Source: Chitinophagales bacterium (GTDB lineage Bacteria > Bacteroidota > Bacteroidia > Chitinophagales > LD1). From it: a stretch of DNA of 64,000 nucleotides. The stretch covers positions 62,001-126,000 of the forward strand of contig JAEUVA010000003.1 of NCBI GenBank assembly GCA_016787045.1. The letters run 5' to 3'. The notes under the pieces are model-generated. The model was given only the letters and a program-made list of their open reading frames with translations. It was not told where the DNA came from and did no database searches. The translations under genes were made by a program, and so were the position numbers. Below are positions 1 to 7,667 of this stretch, in pieces; positions within the stretch are counted from its first letter, which is position 1, and each line of letters begins with the position of its first letter.

Positions 1-1726
1 TGGCATACAATCCAAAGTTAGGGGCAGCAGTATGTGTAAGCGGAGAAGTAACGGTAAAAGAAGCCACTGGCGGGCAAGTAGCTGCAATACTACCGGATGT
101 ATCGTAAGTAACAGTGTAAGTGCCGGTTGGTAAAGAATCAATAAACCAAACACCGCTGTTGCCGGTTTCCACCACAATAGCCCCCGGGTTCACAATCGCT
201 CTCCGTTTGTACAAACCCTGCTCGCCAGTATGCTGCTGGCAATCAGCAGACAAATCGTTATAGACCATACCCGATACACCGCGTTGGGAGTATTGAGCAA
301 AAAAAGATCGACTAGAGCCAACCTGATAGTCAGTGTCTATTGGGGTAGTATAATTAGGAAGTATATTAAAGTTGGCATTGCCACTAAATGCACCACCTAC
401 CAGTATTTCATCTGTATGGTCTAGTTCAATACACCACCCTTGTATAAACCCATTGGGTGCTCCGAAGTTCTTAGCCCACTGGTATGCTCCAACAGAGGAA
501 TGCTTAATAATAAAACAGTCTTGCATGCCTATGGGGGTTAACAAGCTTTGTGGTACTTGTTGGTCAAACTGGGTTGGTGCTTCCATAAATCCAAGGGTAT
601 ATATGTTATTGTATTTATCTACATCAATACCCATAACCTCACCATTTGAAGAGCTCCATCCCATTACCCATAGAAGTGATCCCACACTATCAAACTTTGC
701 AGTATACAGATTTCCGGGTACGGAGTAATTGGCAGGGCCCGGATCAAAGTCCACCACTCCTGTAATATTGCCAGTGAGCACTAAATTTTTACTTCCATCT
801 ACTACAGAATTAATAATGCTTGCACCGGAAATTTTTTTGTAAAAAACAAATTGGCCGCTGCTATCTAACCTTAAGATGATACTTCCTCCTCCAGTAACGT
901 ATGATGTATTCGGCCCGGGGTCAGCATCAATAGTATCATTGTATTCAACGAAAAGAGTGACATTATTGACATCTAGAATAGCCACAGAATAACTAATGGA
1001 ATATTGCCCCCAAATAGTTTTTGTCCACTGAAAATCTCCATTAGTATTTAACTTTAACAAATAGCTGTTTATTGGATTAAATTTGTTAGATTGAGAAGTA
1101 AAAACTTGAGTATTGCTGCCAGGGTCAAAATCAATAGACCCATGAAAATAGCCACTTAAGTATATGTTGTCTTGCTCGTCCAGTTGTAATTCGAAGGTGC
1201 TTATGAATGAGCTCGAAGAACCTACACCATCACACTTTTTTGCCCAAAGTAAATTGCCTTGATTTGTTAGGCGAATTAAAAATGTTGCAGGGTCTGTAGC
1301 ATAATATGAAGTTAGGTTTAGTACACCTGAGCCGGGGTCAAAATCCGCAGTGCCCTTGAAGCTACCAACACACACGAGGTCTCCATTTGAGGTAATTGCC
1401 ACTTTTCTGGGATATGCGGATTGGGTGCTGCTAATCTGCCCAACCCATATCAAGTTTCCATCTGTATCAAACTTCGCGATAAACATGCTTCTGCCCCCAG
1501 CAATATTTGTTAGTATATGTTCATTAGGCCCAGGGTCTATATCTATAGTACCTAGAAACCAACCACATGCATACACGTTTCCAACACTGTCTTTAGTCGC
1601 ATCAGTAACCCTAATAGTAAAATCTTGAGTGTAAATCATCTGTGCCCACTTCAAAGCCAACTGGGCTTTTGCATGGAAACAAACAGAGCTAATAAATGCA
1701 AGTAAGATTATCCGAACATTACTCAT
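1..1726 (-). CDS. Secreted DPG-repeat (SBBP-like) protein, truncated at window edge
   Basis: The gene starts at ATG 1726 and runs off the left edge, leaving about 575 codons. It opens with a signal peptide (MSNVRIILLAFISS, cleavage after HAKAQ). At least five repeats of roughly 60 to 90 residues follow, each carrying a D-x-DPG signature (IDIDPGP, ADFDPGS, IDFDPGS, IDADPGP, VDFDPGP) and a turn such as DSVGNVY or NGDLV. These resemble SBBP/beta-propeller repeats. The last visible 80 residues (GVSGMVYND ... TGTYTVTYD) look like a Cna-B/SdrD-type Ig-like domain. The C-terminus is missing, so a T9SS sorting domain is expected but not seen. Specific function is unknown. Confidence 0.8.
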   Translation of the reverse strand, partial: MSNVRIILLAFISSVCFHAKAQLALKWAQMIYTQDFTIRVTDATKDSVGNVYACGWFLGTIDIDPGPNEHILTNIAGGRSMFIAKFDTDGNLIWVGQISSTQSAYPRKVAITSNGDLVCVGSFKGTADFDPGSGVLNLTSYYATDPATFLIRLTNQGNLLWAKKCDGVGSSSSFISTFELQLDEQDNIYLSGYFHGSIDFDPGSNTQVFTSQSNKFNPINSYLLKLNTNGDFQWTKTIWGQYSISYSVAILDVNNVTLFVEYNDTIDADPGPNTSYVTGGGSIILRLDSSGQFVFYKKISGASIINSVVDGSKNLVLTGNITGVVDFDPGPANYSVPGNLYTAKFDSVGSLLWVMGWSSSNGEVMGIDVDKYNNIYTLGFMEAPTQFDQQVPQSLLTPIGMQDCFIIKHSSVGAYQWAKNFGAPNGFIQGWCIELDHTDEILVGGAFSGNANFNILPNYTTPIDTDYQVGSSRSFFAQYSQRGVSGMVYNDLSADCQQHTGEQGLYKRRAIVNPGAIVVETGNSGVWFIDSLPTGTYTVTYDTSGSIAATCPPVASFTVTSPLTHTAAPNFGLYA

Positions 1727-1787
1727 ACAATAAATTTCTATCGCAATGTATATTTTTTTTATGAGTGATAAGCATATACAAATGCAA

Positions 1788-1795
1788 TAATTTTG
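1788..1795 (+). promoter_or_regulatory. Predicted -7 box of radA
   Basis: TAATTTTG matches the Bacteroidota -7 consensus TAnnTTTG exactly. It lies 18 nt before the preferred radA ATG at 1814. No convincing -33 TTG is seen at the usual spacing. Confidence 0.5.
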
Positions 1796-1813
1796 TGCTT
1801 AACTTGTGCCGGA

Positions 1814-3187
1814 ATGAGCAAAACCAAAACCATCTTTTTCTGCCAAAACTGTGGTAACCAAAGCCCCAAGTGGGTGGGCAAGTGCCCGGTATGCAACGAG
1901 TGGAATACTTACGCAGAAGAAATTATTGATAAGCAAGAAGAAAAGCTGAAAGAAAAACGCGGCTATGCCGTGAAGAAAAACGAGACAGTTAAGCCAGTGC
2001 CCATCACGCAGGTACAGGAGTTAGAAATGCAACGCATAGATACTTTAGACACCGAGCTTAACCGAGTGCTGGGTGGCGGCATAGTACTGGGCAGTTTGGT
2101 GCTCATAGGTGGTGAGCCGGGCATTGGCAAAAGTACACTGATGTTGCAACTGGCATTGCAATTAAAAGGCAAAAAAGTACTATACGTTACCGGTGAAGAA
2201 AGTGATAGGCAAATCAAGCTTCGCGCAGAGCGCATAGGCATAAACAACGAGCTATGTTTTTTGCTGACAGAAACCAACACCCAACAAATTTTTAAACAAG
2301 CCGAAGAGTTAGCCCCCGATGTATTGGTGATAGATTCTATACAAACGCTGCACACCGTATATGTAGAAAGCACACCCGGCAGCGTAAGTCAGGTGCGCGA
2401 ATGCACAGCCGAACTCATGCGCTTTGCCAAAGAGAGTGCTATACCCGTTTTTTTGATTGGCCACATTACTAAAGATGGTATGATAGCCGGCCCCAAAGTG
2501 CTGGAGCACATTGTAGATACCGTACTGCAATTTGAAGGCGACCGCAACTACACCTACCGTATTTTACGCACCACCAAAAACCGTTTTGGTTCCACTTCCG
2601 AAATGGGCATTTACGAAATGGTGGGCGAGGGTTTGCGATCGGTGCTCAACCCATCAGAAATACTGATAACCCAACGCGATGAAAACCTTAGCGGAATAGC
2701 CATAGCTGCCATGGTAGAAGGCATGAGGCCTTTTTTGGTAGAAACACAGGCCTTGGTTACTCCCGCGTTTTACGGCACCCCGCAGCGCAGCTCCACGGGC
2801 TTTGATGTGCGCAGAATGAACATGCTGCTGGCAGTGCTTGAAAAGCGCGCGGGCTTTCGGTTTGGCACTAAAGATGTTTTTTTAAACATAGCCGGTGGCC
2901 TGCGGGTAGAAGACCCGGCTATTGACCTTGGTGTGATGGCTGCGCTGTGCTCTTCGTACAACGATATTGCCATACCCAGCAAATATGCTTTTGCTGCCGA
3001 AGTGGGGTTGAGTGGCGAGGTACGCGCTGTAAGCCGCGTAGAGCAACGCATAGCCGAAGCCGATAAACTGGGATTTGAGAAAATCTATATCAGCAAGTTC
3101 AATCAAAAGATAGATGCCAAACGGTTTAACTTAGAAGTGGTGTACATCAGCCGCGTGCAACAGTTGATGGAAGAGCTATTTGGGTGA
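1814..3187 (+). CDS. radA: DNA repair ATPase RadA
   Basis: RadA (Sms) is a RecA-like ATPase that promotes branch migration in recombinational repair. The 457-residue product has the full family layout: an N-terminal zinc ribbon (Cys10, Cys13, Cys24, Cys27), a Walker A motif GGEPGIGKST, the RadA-specific KNRFG motif, and a C-terminal Lon-protease-like domain. A TTG 21 nt upstream is in frame, but ATG 1814 puts the zinc ribbon at the usual distance from the N-terminus and lies just downstream of a consensus promoter. The gene is followed closely by a HicBA module. Confidence 0.96.
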   Translation: MSKTKTIFFCQNCGNQSPKWVGKCPVCNEWNTYAEEIIDKQEEKLKEKRGYAVKKNETVKPVPITQVQELEMQRIDTLDTELNRVLGGGIVLGSLVLIGGEPGIGKSTLMLQLALQLKGKKVLYVTGEESDRQIKLRAERIGINNELCFLLTETNTQQIFKQAEELAPDVLVIDSIQTLHTVYVESTPGSVSQVRECTAELMRFAKESAIPVFLIGHITKDGMIAGPKVLEHIVDTVLQFEGDRNYTYRILRTTKNRFGSTSEMGIYEMVGEGLRSVLNPSEILITQRDENLSGIAIAAMVEGMRPFLVETQALVTPAFYGTPQRSSTGFDVRRMNMLLAVLEKRAGFRFGTKDVFLNIAGGLRVEDPAIDLGVMAALCSSYNDIAIPSKYAFAAEVGLSGEVRAVSRVEQRIAEADKLGFEKIYISKFNQKIDAKRFNLEVVYISRVQQLMEELFG

Positions 3188-3211
3188 TTGCCTCATTTGG
3201 CAATAAAACTT

Positions 3212-3219
3212 TACTTTTG
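3212..3219 (+). promoter_or_regulatory. Predicted promoter of hicBA
   Basis: TACTTTTG is an exact TAnnTTTG box. A TTG at 3188-3190 overlaps the radA stop and lies 21 nt upstream, giving a plausible -33/-7 pair. The predicted start of transcription is only about 8 nt before the hicB ATG. Confidence 0.5.
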
Positions 3220-3233
3220 GGTAAATTGCTCCA

Positions 3234-3440
3234 ATGAATGAGATTATTTTTTCGGTAGAAGAATCAGATGAGGGTGGCTACATCGCTAAGGCACTTGGCT
3301 ACAGCATTATTACACAAGCTGAAACCATAGTAGAGCTAAAGGCAATGGTAACAGACGCAGTAAAATGCCACTTTGAAAGCAGTCAATTGCCCAAGATAGT
3401 ACGGCTTCATTTTGTAAGAGAAGAAGTATTTGCTGTATAG
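3234..3440 (+). CDS. HicB-family antitoxin-like protein
   Basis: This 68-residue protein has the partial RNase H-like fold of small HicB antitoxins: a strand with EESDEGGYIAKAL, then SIITQAETIVELKAMVTDAV, the pattern in which HicB binds and masks HicA. No DNA-binding tail follows, so autorepression would need another factor. The HicA gene starts 9 nt after its stop, so the two form an operon with the antitoxin first, opposite to the classical hicA-hicB order. Assignment rests on the fold-like pattern and the neighbour. Confidence 0.8.
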   Translation: MNEIIFSVEESDEGGYIAKALGYSIITQAETIVELKAMVTDAVKCHFESSQLPKIVRLHFVREEVFAV

Positions 3441-3449
3441 TACTGTTGT

Positions 3450-3692
3450 ATGAAAATCCCGCGCGATCTATCTGGTAAAGAACTAATCCAATTGCTTAAA
3501 CCACTAGGTTATTCACCCACACGGCAAACAGGGAGTCATATTAGAATAACCACCACAGTTAATGGTGAGCACCACGTTACTATCCCTAATCACTCTCCTA
3601 TAAAGATAGGTACGCTATCGGCTATTATCTATGAAATAGCAATACATCATCATACTCCAAAAGAAACGCTGATGAAGCAGTTGTTTGGATAA
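3450..3692 (+). CDS. HicA-family mRNA interferase toxin
   Basis: The 80-residue protein is a typical HicA (YcfA) double-stranded-RNA-binding-like toxin, predicted to cut mRNA unless bound by HicB. It begins with the family pattern PRDLSGKELIQLLKPLGY, followed by RQTGSHIRI, where His30 is the expected catalytic residue, and then HHVTIPNHSPIKIGTL. Length is normal and no lesion is visible, so the toxin is likely functional. It is encoded 9 nt downstream of the antitoxin. Confidence 0.88.
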   Translation: MKIPRDLSGKELIQLLKPLGYSPTRQTGSHIRITTTVNGEHHVTIPNHSPIKIGTLSAIIYEIAIHHHTPKETLMKQLFG

Positions 3693-3771
3693 CTAATTTC
3701 AACGACTCACCATCTTTTTTAAACTATTTCGTTGCTTCTTGCGTCTGTAATGCAGAAATTTGTCGGCTTCG

Positions 3772-4359
3772 GTGAAAAAGTACCTACTTCTTTCCTTTTT
3801 GTTGATAACCACCATGCTCCGCGCAGAGCGGTTGGTGTTTGACATGAGTGCCTTTGGCATTACGTTTGGCAAAATGACGGTAGAGCGTATTCAGGAAACC
3901 GACAGCACTGAATTGTACACCCTTCATGCCAAAGGATATTTAAAAGTACTTTGGATGGAGCGCAGTGACGAAACTAAGTACGAAGTGCGCTACCTCAATG
4001 GTAAACTCATTTCATCGGGCTATAAGCATTACGAAAAAGGGCAACTGAAAAAATGGAGCCGTGTACAATACAACGGTAACGAATACAGTGTAGAAACACA
4101 TAAGGGAAAAAGTTCATTTACCGAGGTGCCGGTTTTTTCGGTACTCAAGTTGCACTTTTTTCAACCCCAAAACATCAGCCGCATTTTTTATGAAGAAGAA
4201 AGTGCATTTACCAATCTCAACAAGCGCGATGCCAACACTATTGAGATAAAAGGCCGCGAAGGAAACCGAAGCGTTTATCACTACGAAAACGGCAAACTCA
4301 AAAGCATGGAGTTTCATATCTCCATTGCCACAGTGTATATGAAGCTGAGCGCTGGTTAA
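3772..4359 (+). CDS. DUF3108-like secreted protein
   Basis: This 195-residue protein starts with a signal peptide (MKKYLLLSFLLI) when read from GTG 3772. A TTG at 3760 is in frame but adds four residues ahead of the positively charged start and is less likely. The mature part is predicted beta-rich, with FDMSAFGITFGKMTVE near the start and DANTIEIKGREGNRSVYHYENGKL repeats toward the end, resembling the periplasmic DUF3108 family. Biochemical role is unknown. It lies between the HicBA module and carA and is read in the same direction. Confidence 0.7.
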   Translation: MKKYLLLSFLLITTMLRAERLVFDMSAFGITFGKMTVERIQETDSTELYTLHAKGYLKVLWMERSDETKYEVRYLNGKLISSGYKHYEKGQLKKWSRVQYNGNEYSVETHKGKSSFTEVPVFSVLKLHFFQPQNISRIFYEEESAFTNLNKRDANTIEIKGREGNRSVYHYENGKLKSMEFHISIATVYMKLSAG

Positions 4360-4430
4360 GTGCATAAGAGCGCTGGTAAAATTGTGTCAACAGCCGCATT
4401 GCAACAATTAGCCATCTGCTTCAATTGCAT

Positions 4431-4438
4431 TATATTCG
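4431..4438 (+). promoter_or_regulatory. Predicted -7 box of carA
   Basis: TATATTCG differs from TAnnTTTG at one position and ends 7 nt before the carA ATG. Its expected transcription start would fall at about 4445, next to the start codon. The same octamer precedes the RDD gene and adk in this window. Confidence 0.45.
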
Positions 4439-4445
4439 CACCCCG

Positions 4446-5552
4446 ATGAACAGAAACTACGCCCCCTCGCCAGCCGTGCTGCTTTTAGCCGATGGCACTG
4501 TGTTTCACGGAAAATCGCTCGGAAAAATTGGTACAACAGTTGGAGAAATTTGCTTCAACACTTCCATGACCGGCTATCAAGAAATTTTTACCGACCCCAG
4601 CTATTATGGCCAAACCATTATCATGACTAACGACCATACCGGCAACTATGGTGCGTTGGATACAGATGTAGAGTCGGCATCGGTAAAAATCTCCGGGCTT
4701 ATTACCAAAAAATATACTGCACACGCATACTCCCGCCTACCCGCCACCGAAAGTTTGCAAGACTATTTTGAGCAAAATGCTCTGGTAGGCATCAGCGATA
4801 TAGATACCCGTGCACTTACTATACACGTGCGCAAGCAAGGCGCTATGAATTGCATTATTAGTTCAGAAACAGAAAGCATAGAACAACTCCAAAAACAATT
4901 GGCACAAGCCCCCGATATGAATGGGTTAGACTTGGCTATAAAAGTATCTACATCAAAACCGTACAGCTATGGTGCCGAAAGCAGCCCGCTGCGGGTGGCG
5001 GTTTTAGATTGCGGCATCAAAGAAAGCATTCTTAAATGCATGACTGAGCGCGGCATTTATGCGCAAGTATTTCCTGCAAAAACTTCTTTTGCCGAAATGC
5101 AAAAGTTTGAGCCAGATGGCTATTTTATTTCTAACGGACCCGGTGACCCTGCTGCTATGGATTATGCCATACAAACTGTAAAAGAAATACAGCAAAGTGG
5201 CAAGCCCATTTTTGGTATTTGCCTCGGTCATCAGTTGCTGGCTTTGGCCAATGGTATTTCTACACACAAAATGCACCACGGCCATCGCGGAGCTAATCAT
5301 CCGGTTAAAAATTTATTATCAGGGCTTAGCGAGATTACCTCGCAGAATCACGGCTTTGAAGTATCGCGAGCCGATATTGAAAAATCAAGTACGGTAGAAA
5401 TTACACACGTTAATTTAAACGATAACACAGTAGAAGGCATTCAGATAAAAGGCCACAAAGCGTTTAGCGTGCAGTACCATCCCGAAAGTTCGCCCGGCCC
5501 GCACGATTCGCGTTACCTGTTCGATAGGTTTGTAAAAGAGATGCAAGGATAA
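4446..5552 (+). CDS. carA: Carbamoyl-phosphate synthase small subunit
   Basis: CarA supplies ammonia from glutamine to CarB for carbamoyl phosphate, the entry point to pyrimidine and arginine synthesis. The 368-residue protein has the N-terminal CPSase domain (LLLADGTVFHG, FNTSMTGYQEI, DPSYYGQ) and a class I glutamine amidotransferase domain with GPGDP, the nucleophile elbow GICLGHQ and the catalytic His/Glu in QYHPESSPGP. ATG 4446 is preferred over an in-frame TTG at 4425 inside the promoter. carB is not in this window, which is common in Bacteroidota. Confidence 0.96.
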   Translation: MNRNYAPSPAVLLLADGTVFHGKSLGKIGTTVGEICFNTSMTGYQEIFTDPSYYGQTIIMTNDHTGNYGALDTDVESASVKISGLITKKYTAHAYSRLPATESLQDYFEQNALVGISDIDTRALTIHVRKQGAMNCIISSETESIEQLQKQLAQAPDMNGLDLAIKVSTSKPYSYGAESSPLRVAVLDCGIKESILKCMTERGIYAQVFPAKTSFAEMQKFEPDGYFISNGPGDPAAMDYAIQTVKEIQQSGKPIFGICLGHQLLALANGISTHKMHHGHRGANHPVKNLLSGLSEITSQNHGFEVSRADIEKSSTVEITHVNLNDNTVEGIQIKGHKAFSVQYHPESSPGPHDSRYLFDRFVKEMQG

Positions 5553-5650
5553 AGTATCGGAGCGCAGATAATCAGGATACTCAAGATTAGTACTGATTTT
5601 TCAATAGTAACATAACTAATCAGCGGTCTATTTTATTTCAATTGTAATAA

Positions 5651-6229
5651 ATGAAGTCATTCAACATATTTCTGCTCATATCCTTAACATTGAGTGTGCT
5701 GTTTTCCTGCAATTTATCAAACCAAACACCTGATGAATTTGGCACCATCGATACGCAAGCCATAGCTGCTGATACACTTATGCAAAAGTCCATTGAGAGC
5801 TCTTACGAGCATCACAGCACTTTAATACAAAATAATAAATTGGTATATGATATTATCGGCTGGGGCGAAACTTACAAGGGGCAATTTGCCATTGTGCGCA
5901 GAGCAGCCGATAACAGGGCAGATACTTTGATCGTATCGGAGCGAAGTGGCGCAATTCAAAAAGCATTTATTACTGATTTAGATGCCGATGGGAGCAAAGA
6001 GGTATTAGTAGCGTTATACAACAGCAGCGGCAAGCTGGATGCCATCAGTGGCTGCGAAGTTTTAGAAACTGCATCTCCTCTGCTGTTGTATTTTGAAAGG
6101 GAAAACATTTCCAGCAGCGATTCAATTTGGTATAATGGTGCAGAGGCACTGGCTATAACCCGCAGCAGCAAATCTTTGGCAGTAGTTGTTTTACAAAACA
6201 ACCGGCTGAGCGTTTCGGTTAATAAGTAA
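5651..6229 (+). CDS. Predicted lipoprotein with FG-GAP-like segment
   Basis: The 192-residue protein opens with a lipoprotein signal (MKSFNIFLLISLTLSVLFSC), so the mature N-terminus is a lipidated Cys20. A stretch around residues 108-122 (FITDLDADGSKEVLVAL) resembles the calcium-binding loop of integrin/VCBS-type repeats, DxDxDGxxE. The rest is unrecognised. Its last 11 bases overlap the end of the oppositely oriented papain-like protease gene. It is probably an outer-membrane or periplasmic lipoprotein of unknown role. Confidence 0.75.
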   Translation: MKSFNIFLLISLTLSVLFSCNLSNQTPDEFGTIDTQAIAADTLMQKSIESSYEHHSTLIQNNKLVYDIIGWGETYKGQFAIVRRAADNRADTLIVSERSGAIQKAFITDLDADGSKEVLVALYNSSGKLDAISGCEVLETASPLLLYFERENISSSDSIWYNGAEALAITRSSKSLAVVVLQNNRLSVSVNK

Positions 6230-7667
6230 TCTCAAACTCATACGGCTTGCCGGTTGCCATAGGGAAATTATCTATAAACAACACCGGCACTATTACTAAC
6301 TTAATGGTAGGGGGTATGGGTATAGCCGGATCATCGGGGTATGGTGGTAGTTTTAACGAAGAGAGAGAAACCTTGCCATCCCAAAAACTTCTGCGGTCGG
6401 AAACTCCATTTGTATAACCTATTTCTGATACTGCTGCTGATTGCCCGTTGGCTAATTGGTACTCTTCGTCTAAACTCATTACCGGTAAGCCGGGCTTACC
6501 CTTGTTACTAAAAAAGATGGGTGTGGCTACATATACCTCACCGGTTACTTCAGGGGCTATGTTGTAAATTCCGTTTACTTCTATTATTCCATTTCGGGTA
6601 TAGGGCTTATCGGTATCTTCTACCAGTACTTCATAAGCAATACCCAAGAGTACTTCGGTGCTGTCTTTGTTCACTATTTCTCCGGCCCATTTGGTTACGG
6701 AGTCCTTGCGTTCGGGAGTATAGTGCCCCCAGTCATACACAATAGTATTGTTGGGGATAGGGTTATATGGATTGTTTTGATCTTTAGGGTTGCCATGTTT
6801 AGGGGGTTTTGTATGGGGTGACGATGGCGCATAATAGTAGCGCGGTTTTATTACATATGCTTCGCGAATAGCTTTGCTCACTAAGGCATAGCTAATCCAG
6901 CCATAACCCTTATTTCCCCATTTTTCTCCCCAAGAGTTCATAAACTTAAATGCCTTGAGCGTATCGTCATACCCCACAAACACAATGGCGTGGCCTATGG
7001 TTTGTTTAGAAGAAGTGAGTGTGCTCCAAAGGTAGTGGGGGGCCTTAGTGTTGTAGCCGTTATCAAAATATTTTTGATCGTAATACGCAGCGCATACTAC
7101 CGGATTACCACCTACAAGAGCGGCCTTCAGGTTGATTAATGCGTTTTGTAAATCTACTTTCCGAAATGCTTCGATGCGGTACTTTTTTGCCTCTTGCATT
7201 TGGTAGTAATTGGGCTTTTTTTTCCAGTCGTAAGGGTCGTAAGGCATAGTACGCATGAGGCAGGCACCGGTATCTAAGAGCATCTGCAAAGCCCTATGCA
7301 GGTTGATGCCGCTGTTTTTTCCTTTGTTGAGCAGATTGTAAATAAACGCGGGCGATATAATAGATGACTCCTGATAATACGGGTCATCTTTACAAATTTC
7401 CTCCAGGTCTTTGTAGATGTAGTAACTGCGGCAAGCATAACCCAGTGCCCAACCCACACAAGAGTTTTGCGGATGCTGGCTGCCCACCGGAGGCAGTTGG
7501 TCAGATAAATCAAGTTTTGGAGGAATAGGATTGCGAAAGTAGGATGGCATAGCCGTGGCTGTGCGGCCCGTGGTACTGCTTGGGGTAAACACTAAGCCGG
7601 TACTTTTTTGCGCTACTGCTACTAAGATAAACAGCAGAAAAACAACAATGGTACCAAGCGCTTTCAT
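6219..7667 (-). CDS. Secreted papain-like (C1A) cysteine peptidase
   Basis: The 482-residue protein has a signal peptide (MKALGTIVVFLLFILVAVAQ) and a C1A peptidase domain over about residues 45-285. The oxyanion Gln64 and nucleophile Cys70 sit in VGSQHPQNSCVGWAL with papain spacing, the catalytic His in GHAIVFVGYDD and the Asn in FMNSWGEKWG. There is no obvious inhibitory pro-domain between signal peptide and catalytic domain. About 190 further residues are not recognised. Its start overlaps the stop of the upstream TPR-cyclase gene as ATGA, so the two are probably translationally coupled. No T9SS tail is seen. Confidence 0.9.
   Translation of the reverse strand: MKALGTIVVFLLFILVAVAQKSTGLVFTPSSTTGRTATAMPSYFRNPIPPKLDLSDQLPPVGSQHPQNSCVGWALGYACRSYYIYKDLEEICKDDPYYQESSIISPAFIYNLLNKGKNSGINLHRALQMLLDTGACLMRTMPYDPYDWKKKPNYYQMQEAKKYRIEAFRKVDLQNALINLKAALVGGNPVVCAAYYDQKYFDNGYNTKAPHYLWSTLTSSKQTIGHAIVFVGYDDTLKAFKFMNSWGEKWGNKGYGWISYALVSKAIREAYVIKPRYYYAPSSPHTKPPKHGNPKDQNNPYNPIPNNTIVYDWGHYTPERKDSVTKWAGEIVNKDSTEVLLGIAYEVLVEDTDKPYTRNGIIEVNGIYNIAPEVTGEVYVATPIFFSNKGKPGLPVMSLDEEYQLANGQSAAVSEIGYTNGVSDRRSFWDGKVSLSSLKLPPYPDDPAIPIPPTIKLVIVPVLFIDNFPMATGKPYEFEITY

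Noticed and set aside
372-728. Plus-strand ORF opposite the DPG-repeat gene
   Set aside because: The minus strand carries an uninterrupted secreted-repeat protein across the whole region; the plus ORF has no domain.
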